NCBI GenBank assembly: GCA_013400975.1
Contig: WBMZ01006339.1
Coordinates: forward strand, 129,015-193,014
DNA: 64,000 nucleotides
Source: Atrichornis clamosus
Taxonomy: Eukaryota; Chordata; Aves; Passeriformes; Menuridae
Reading direction: 5' to 3'
Under the pieces are notes generated by a model. That model saw only the letters and a program-made list of their open reading frames with translations. It made no database searches and was not told the DNA's origin. Below, piece by piece: positions 57,907 to 64,000 of the stretch (positions are counted from its first letter, which is position 1; the number at the start of each line of letters is the position of its first letter). The translations under genes and the position numbers were made by a program.

Positions 57907-60900
57907 AGTAATTACAAGTACAACTTAAGAGCTTTGAGAGATGAGTGCATAAATGGACTCCTCTTTTCTTTCCTCTCCTGGGAAAATTATTTCTTAACTG
58001 TATTGTAAAGAGTACATGAAATGCTGGCAAGTTGTGCTGAGAAAGTTTTGCTTCTATCAGTGTTCCTCTGTGAATTTCCTTAATTTCAGTTCTGGTTTGG
58101 CAACTATGTGATTCCAGTGGTTTCAGAGCAGTCATTCCTAATTTTTTACTAAAAGTCATGTCTTAAAGAAGTCTTTCATGGGACAAGGAGGACTTGACAG
58201 AAAACCTTTAGAACCCTGCAGAGTGGGTGAAGTTGAATCAGGAGGTAATATTATGAAAGATAAAGCTTTTCTTGCATATGCAACAGCTTTCATTTGCATT
58301 GACTGCATGCCAGGGAATAGATTCTTTTAGTTCAGGTTACTCTAGGGAACCACTTTCCCTCTCTTGCTCAGTGTATTTAGAACACTGAAAATGATAAAGA
58401 CTGGCTGCACCTGTCCTGACTCAGACTGTGAATTATTGGTTGCTTTGAAAGCTATTCCCATATCCAACGCATTGTTGACTTGACTGTTACCAAGTATACA
58501 AGTGAAGGGATGCTCTTTTTTTCTTTTTCCCTTATTTATTTTTTCAACATACAGTAGAAATGCATCAAAATGTTGGTGAGGTGATGATTGGTCAATGTGT
58601 CTGTGGGTGAGGAAATTGAAAAATGGGGTCAAATGCATTTCATGTCCTGTTTTTTTTCTCCGAAGATGCTCTTCCCTTAATTTCTGCTATTGATGACTTT
58701 ACTGTAAGTCAGTGAATCCAGTTTCTTAGCATTTTGCTTTTCATCTTAAATATAGTTTTTCAGACCTATCGTGTGGATCCTGAACTGAATTTAAAGTTTT
58801 AATTCTTATTTTATTGACTATAATGAGAAATAAAGTTGACAATAGGTATAATTAGAGAGTTAGTAATCCTTGCCAAAGAGTAAAAGCTCCACATTTTTGC
58901 AACTCTTTTCACTTGTTATAGTTGACTTCAGAATAGTGTGGCCCCTTGTAGACCTTTCTGCAGATGTAGCAAAATGTTTACAAATATCTTCTGAGTGCAG
59001 ATACTAGTGAATGAAAATAAATGTCTAATACCAGATTTTTTTAAGGTCTCATTGCTATCTTCCTTCAAATTCTTTTCCCAATTAGAAAATTTGCTGATTT
59101 TTCTGCCTGTAGTATACAAGGTCCAGAAGAATTTTTTTCAATATGTCTAATACATTGCAAATAAATTAGATCACTTTGATTAAAAATCAGTTTAGAATGA
59201 AGGTAAAATACATTAATTGTCTGTTCTTTCAGTGGTGGGTCTTGCAGTGTTTCAGAGATTTTTTGAGTGTGCAATAAGAGTAATCTAACTATTGCTGTCA
59301 ACTACCATTAAAATCAAAATTGTAGTAGTTCAACCTGTTAGAAAAAAAGAAACTTTTATACATATATGTATATCATGGTCAGAATAGAGAAAGCATAAAA
59401 GTAGAAGCAAATTCACTTTTCTAGTAAGGAATGTGATTTGGTATCTGGCCTTGCCATCACATGCCTTGCAACTGCCAGAAATACAGAGGAGTTTTTGAAG
59501 TATTTAGAGAAGTTTTTAAAAGAAAACTGTTGTCTACATGTATTAAAAAAAAATTAAAAAGTAGTTAATGAGCACCAGTCAAGACAGTTTTGAAGTTGTG
59601 GAATGTCAAAATGATATAGTTGTGGGGAAATACTGTTCTGAAAGTATTTCATTATTGATATTTATATTTGAGTATCAATATTTTCTTCAGTCACTTTGCT
59701 GCAAGAGGCATGATCCTGAGTTTTGGTGCACCTTTAGGCCTAACTTATGCTGCTGTGCTGCTCTCTGAACTGATTTCAGTGTACTGGGCCTGTATCTGGG
59801 CTGGGTATGAATATCTGAATTATTGCCACTAATGTTTTCTTCTCTTTGTGAAGGAAATCTGAGGTCCATTTTTTTTTTTCCCCCTGGCACTGTTCACTGC
59901 AAATTGTACATATTAAATTATCCAAACAGAAGGAGTGATTTTTCTCTTCTTACATGGGCAGATTGAAACTGAGAAAACCTGAGCACTTTATCTTCTATTT
60001 TCTGTAATACCATACTCTTATGAGTCCCTACCGATAGTTTGTGTGCTGATGTGCATTTGATCTTTTTGTGGCTTTTTACTTCTTGTTCTACACTTTTGAA
60101 CGATGTAATTATTTTGGTGCTTCAGCAGGGTGCCTCCATGGGCAAAGTGAGAAATAAAGGCAGAAGAAGAAAATATTCTCAACAGACCTCTGAGAGGGAG
60201 AGGGTGAATTGTTGGCTGGATGTTGCAGCTGATTGTTGTCAAAAAGTCTTTGCTGGAGTTAATGAAAGGGAAAGCAGCAAAGAGAAGCAGTGTAGACTGG
60301 TAACTCTCAGTGTCTTTTGGATTTCTGTGTTTTAGATTTCAGAAAAAAACTTCTGATACACAATAAAATAGGCTCTGGACCAAAGTCGTCTTTTCTTACA
60401 GAGAAGTAGTAAAGGGCATTTTAAAAACAGGCAGCAAAAGGGATTGTGATGCTGTTCGATAGTATGAATATAGAAGCAAGAAGAAAGATAAATATTTCTG
60501 TGAAAATGACACTTCTGATGTTTCAAATGTTTTGATAACTTTGTATAGGAAGAATTGCTTTTCATTTGGTGGAGCTTTTATTCCTGTAACATAAGGATGT
60601 GTCTTATTTTATCTCTATTTTTATATATTCATTGCAAAAATCTTTGTTGGAATTTTCTTAGATCCATGATTTAAGAACAAATCAGAGCAGAACTGCTTAT
60701 TTCCTTATTTACACACTTAACATATCATAACCTGCACATAATTTTTCTCTGCAAGTTCTAGTGTTTACGTACTAGGAATCATAATGGTGATGCCTCACTG
60801 GAAATATGAAACAATCAGGGTTTATTCCAAAGATGTCTGTGGAAGTGGAACAGAACTGTACTTGCACGTATGGTCTGTGGCATAATTTTGATAAAAAAGT

Positions 60901-61779
60901 ATTTTAGTTTTAAGGTATAATTATTTGGAAATATTTAAACAAAGCTGTGCTGCTTACTCAGGAAGCAATGATGGGGGTTTTTTTAATAAAAGCATAAAGG
61001 AACAGACTTGGCCCTACCAAAAGAAAATAAGAGGTGATTTGAAAGGTGATGAGGGAGTAAAGGAAAAAAAAACACTGAAAGTGTTCTTTCTTTAAAAGTC
61101 TCCTCTACAACATGGGAAAACTTCCAACACCAAACAAACTCAGACCACGTCAGTGTTTATGAGGGTGACAGAATAAATCTCTAGTGTATTATATGTCAGT
61201 CTTAGCTGTCAAGAAATGAGCTGAAATGTAGCTAAATATAACTGGAGGGTGAGAAGACTTCCTTCTTTGAGGAAGTTTTCCATTTGAGAAGTTTCAAACC
61301 TACTTGCAGTTCAATACATGTGTGGAATTGCTTGGAGAGATGAATTCAACACTGCAGTCAGTCACTATCTGGATGCAGTTATTTTCCTTCCCTTTGACTT
61401 CCTCTAGATCAAATGAATTTTTAGGGAGTAACTTCTTGGCAAGGTGGCAAAATATGAGTAATTGGATGTATTCCTACTCAGATGTAGCAAAGATTCCACA
61501 GCATTCCGGGACTGGATGAGATTGATTTAATTCAAACTGTATTTCTCAGAATAATTATTAAAAATCCTGTCAAACAACGCATTTAATATATTTATCAAAA
61601 TAAAGCTGTGAGGCCAAGATAACTCACCCATTTCCTGCTGGGATTAAAATAGGTGAGACAGAACCTTCTAAAGCAATCTGGTGGTGTGTGGTGTGGTGCA
61701 GCGTCTCTAGCCCAGCACTTCTGAATTTGTTTTAACGAGTTGGAACTGAAGAAGCCTTCAGATTAATTTTTTAAAAAGT
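57907..61779. other. Unique non-coding DNA, no gene seen
   Basis: AT-rich sequence with the T excess fading toward 61 kb. A 98-codon plus-strand frame (60039-60335) contains a lysine- and arginine-rich stretch but has no first-exon features. Confidence 0.5.
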
Positions 61780-61797
61780 TGTCCTGTTAACAGGACA
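61780..61797. repeat. 18-bp perfect palindrome
   Basis: TGTCCTGTTAACAGGACA is fully self-complementary. It could be a dimer binding site or simply chance; about 0.25 perfect 18-mers are expected in random sequence of this length. Confidence 0.7.
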
Positions 61798-61930
61798 CTC
61801 TTGATGGTTCTCTAATACTTATGTGAGAAATAGTGATTGTCCCAAGGACCTTTACCATTTAACAGTGGCATTTACAGTCTCGCTTGAATTTGGTACAATT
61901 AGTGTTGAACTAAATGGATTATGTGATATT

Positions 61931-61980
61931 AAAAAAACAAAACAAAAAAAACCAATAACAAACTAAACAAACCACCAATA
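61931..61980 (+). repeat. A/C-rich low-complexity tract
   Basis: A mix of AAAAC, CCAAT and AACAAAC. It marks a local change to A-rich sequence on the plus strand. Confidence 0.8.
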
Positions 61981-62990
61981 GCGAAGAGGAGAACACCTTC
62001 CAGCCTAGGATGCTGAAAGAAATAACATCACTTTCCAGGGTATGATTGAAGTAAGAATGTTTTAAAGTTTAATATATTGCCCAAAGCCCACACGACTCTT
62101 AAGTATAAAGTGTTGGCTCTAGTCTCTATCAAAACACCAGACCTTCTTGGTAAAAAGCACGAAGTATCTTATTTAACAGCGTAAGCCTGTGGTACAGGGA
62201 GGGAATAAAGAACAGTTTATGCTACAGAAACTGCAGGCACATGTTACACACATGTTTTGAAAATGCAAAAGGGCTGATTCTGGAAATACAGAACGAGAAT
62301 TAAACCTAATATGTGTAAAAGCAAGACCAGACTTCATTTCAGAGAATGGCCAATAGAGAATTACTGGTGAAGACAAAGTCTTACTGGAGGACAGCAGCTA
62401 AATGCCAGACGATGTTTGGAAATCTGAACATGAAATCATAATATCCAGTATAATGCAGAAATTGTGGGCTTTGGTGCTTGGGACTCAAGCTATTCCTTAT
62501 TGTTTGTTTTCTGTTTCTGGAAAGCCTTGACTCGTTGGGGGTGTGTTTTTCACATGTGTTTTCTGATGGTATCCTCTGCTTATACTACATTTGGGTTTTT
62601 GACTTGGGTTTGTCTTAAATACTCTGAACTACTTATTTAAATATTCAAAAATACTCCTAACTGTTATGCTGCAACTCAGCTGATTCTGTGATATATTGCT
62701 AATACTTCCTAAATTACTGTATGCTATGTACTATATATAGAACTGATATGGGTATCTAAAACTCCACCAAACTTTACTCACAAATTCAGTTATTTGTGAG
62801 AAAGTTTACATTTTTCCCAAAAAGAATGTATCAAAGTAAGTCTGAAGTTGTACTTAATTGTAGGTTAATCACTGAAATGCACTGCATTATTTAAAAATCA
62901 ATATTCCTCCCCTATTATTTTTTAAAGGATTATCTTTCAGTGCAAGTAAGTCTGGGTATGTAGCAGCATTGGTTTTCAGGTATAAACTAT
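61981..62990. other. Unique non-coding DNA, no gene seen
   Basis: AT-rich sequence with mixed strand bias. No element recognised. Confidence 0.5.
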
Positions 62991-63990
62991 GGTTCTCTAA
63001 TGTCAGGTATCACAAGAGATTTGTATTTTCAGTGAGTATATTATTTAGAATTCAGTGGTGATTTTCCCTCCTAGTTCATGGATTTTCTCTGCAATACTCA
63101 GTGCCACTACTGGGTTCCACAGGGTACCTCTGTAAGTTGAGCTTTCTTCTTTACAGATGTGGATTTCCCTTTTCTTCCTGATTCTTCACAAATTTGAAGG
63201 TACACTCTGTAGGGATTTCAGTCTTAGCCTGATTTCCCTCAGGTTTCCTCCTGTTCTGCAGCCAATATTACTTATCAGTTTGACAGGTGGAAGCAAATTC
63301 TTACACAGGAAGTGTTGTACATATACTGATAAACAGCTATCCCAAAAACTATAGGTTCTGGTCACTAGGCCCTGCAGCTTGAGGCAATTTAGATATCTTC
63401 TTTTCCCTCTAATGCTCTGTAAACATTTTTGATCTGTTGTTCCAAATCCCCCAAGAATTTACTAGCACAGGTACTCTTTATGGGTGCATCATGCTCTGGG
63501 AGTTTGTTTATGAATTTCATGCTGTGGGCATATTAGTGAAAGATCACTCCTTGTCACATAAGGGTTACAAAGGATCCACCCCTTTTATATCCCTCTTTTG
63601 TTCCTTCCCTTTCCCTGCACATTCTTCCACCAATCTGCAGAGCCTCACTGACAATACAGTCACCCCCAATATTCTGGACCCTCAAATTTATACCCTTATT
63701 AGTGGCAAACTCCTGCCTGCAATTTCTGGGTAATGCCTCAGTCAGTGTTAGTGACCAGGGTTGCTTCCTGCCCGCCAGGTTTGTGTGTCTGGAGTCTGAA
63801 TATAATATCACAGAAATAAGTATTCCCACATTCTTTTATCAATCTTTTATTAATATAAATCTCCAGGTTTTGTTTTTCTTTCCCTGTCTCCCTTATTTTT
63901 ACAATCATGTTGTATTTTAGCATGCTCTGGTTTGTGACTTCCTGTTTCTCATGACTTTTTTAATGGAAAAGGCCTTTGACCAGTGTTTTG
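62990..63990 (-). mobile_element. Possible decayed retroelement coding remnant
   Basis: On the minus strand this kilobase is purine-rich and contains several consecutive open stretches rich in charged residues, separated by stops and apparent frame changes. The longest runs from about 63829 to 63554; another, starting at an ATG near 63516, covers about 44 codons and contains KFLGDLEQQIKN. The composition (A-rich sense strand) and residue make-up fit an old retroviral or LINE reading frame better than random intron. I cannot assign a domain or family. It seems to run off the right edge of the window. Confidence 0.3.
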
Positions 63991-64000
63991 GTTTGAGCCT

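Noticed and set aside
60039..60335. Frame with a basic, nucleolar-protein-like start after CTTCAG
   Set aside because: No CpG island or first-exon context, poor initiation context and weak donor.
63142..63199. TTCTTTACAG followed by an ATG and a hydrophobic signal-peptide-like stretch on the plus strand
   Set aside because: It is antisense to the coding-like remnant, and hydrophobic residues arise from its pyrimidine-rich strand. The donor GTACAC is weak.
1..64000. tRNA, rRNA, CRISPR array, bacterial operon or phage-like system
   Set aside because: No cloverleaf-type gene, regular spacer array, Shine-Dalgarno-led frames or compact gene clusters were seen; the texture is vertebrate non-coding DNA throughout.

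Overview
The window is 64 kb of AT-rich, CpG-poor vertebrate nuclear DNA. I find no complete protein-coding gene, no rRNA or tRNA gene, no CRISPR array and no prokaryotic-style gene cluster. It is most likely from a bird. Four clear CR1 LINE 3' ends share the usual avian phrases on either strand, and several older CR1-like remnants are also present. Two long-terminal-repeat (LTR) blocks, at about 47.0-47.85 kb and 50.4-50.96 kb, resemble endogenous retrovirus LTRs that I associate with songbirds. The passerine assignment rests on family recall, not on a search.

Layout. 1-10.4 kb is unique sequence with no obvious strand bias. It holds one strong plus-strand splice-site pair (5672-5717) and one CTCF-like motif (2927-2939). 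10.44-10.98 kb is a GC-richer patch. From about 11 kb to about 61 kb the plus strand is visibly rich in T and G, as expected for the non-template strand of a transcribed intron or for one side of a replication origin. This part holds candidate plus-strand exons (14.1, 16.8, 42.7, 45.5 and 57.7 kb), two minus-strand exon candidates (11.6 and 26.6 kb), an X-box/RFX-like motif (21.1 kb), CR1 copies (29.1, 37.1, 48.7 and 52.1 kb), a tandem repeat (41.5 kb), a 306-base assembly gap inside an LTR block (47.1 kb), an apparently solo LTR (50.4 kb) and several simple repeats. The last kilobase (about 63.0-64.0 kb) has a different composition. Read on the minus strand, it looks like decayed coding sequence, probably an old retroelement fragment running off the window.

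Interpretation. The simplest reading is intronic or intergenic DNA, possibly the inside of a long plus-strand transcription unit. Every open reading frame I examined is short and falls in a repeat, a low-complexity tract or unremarkable sequence, so none is called as a gene. Candidate exons are called only from splice-signal quality and remain hypotheses. I found no convincing undescribed biological system. The most useful leads are the compositional switch near 10.5-11 kb, the strong splice-site pairs, the LTR block at the gap and the coding-like remnant at the right edge.
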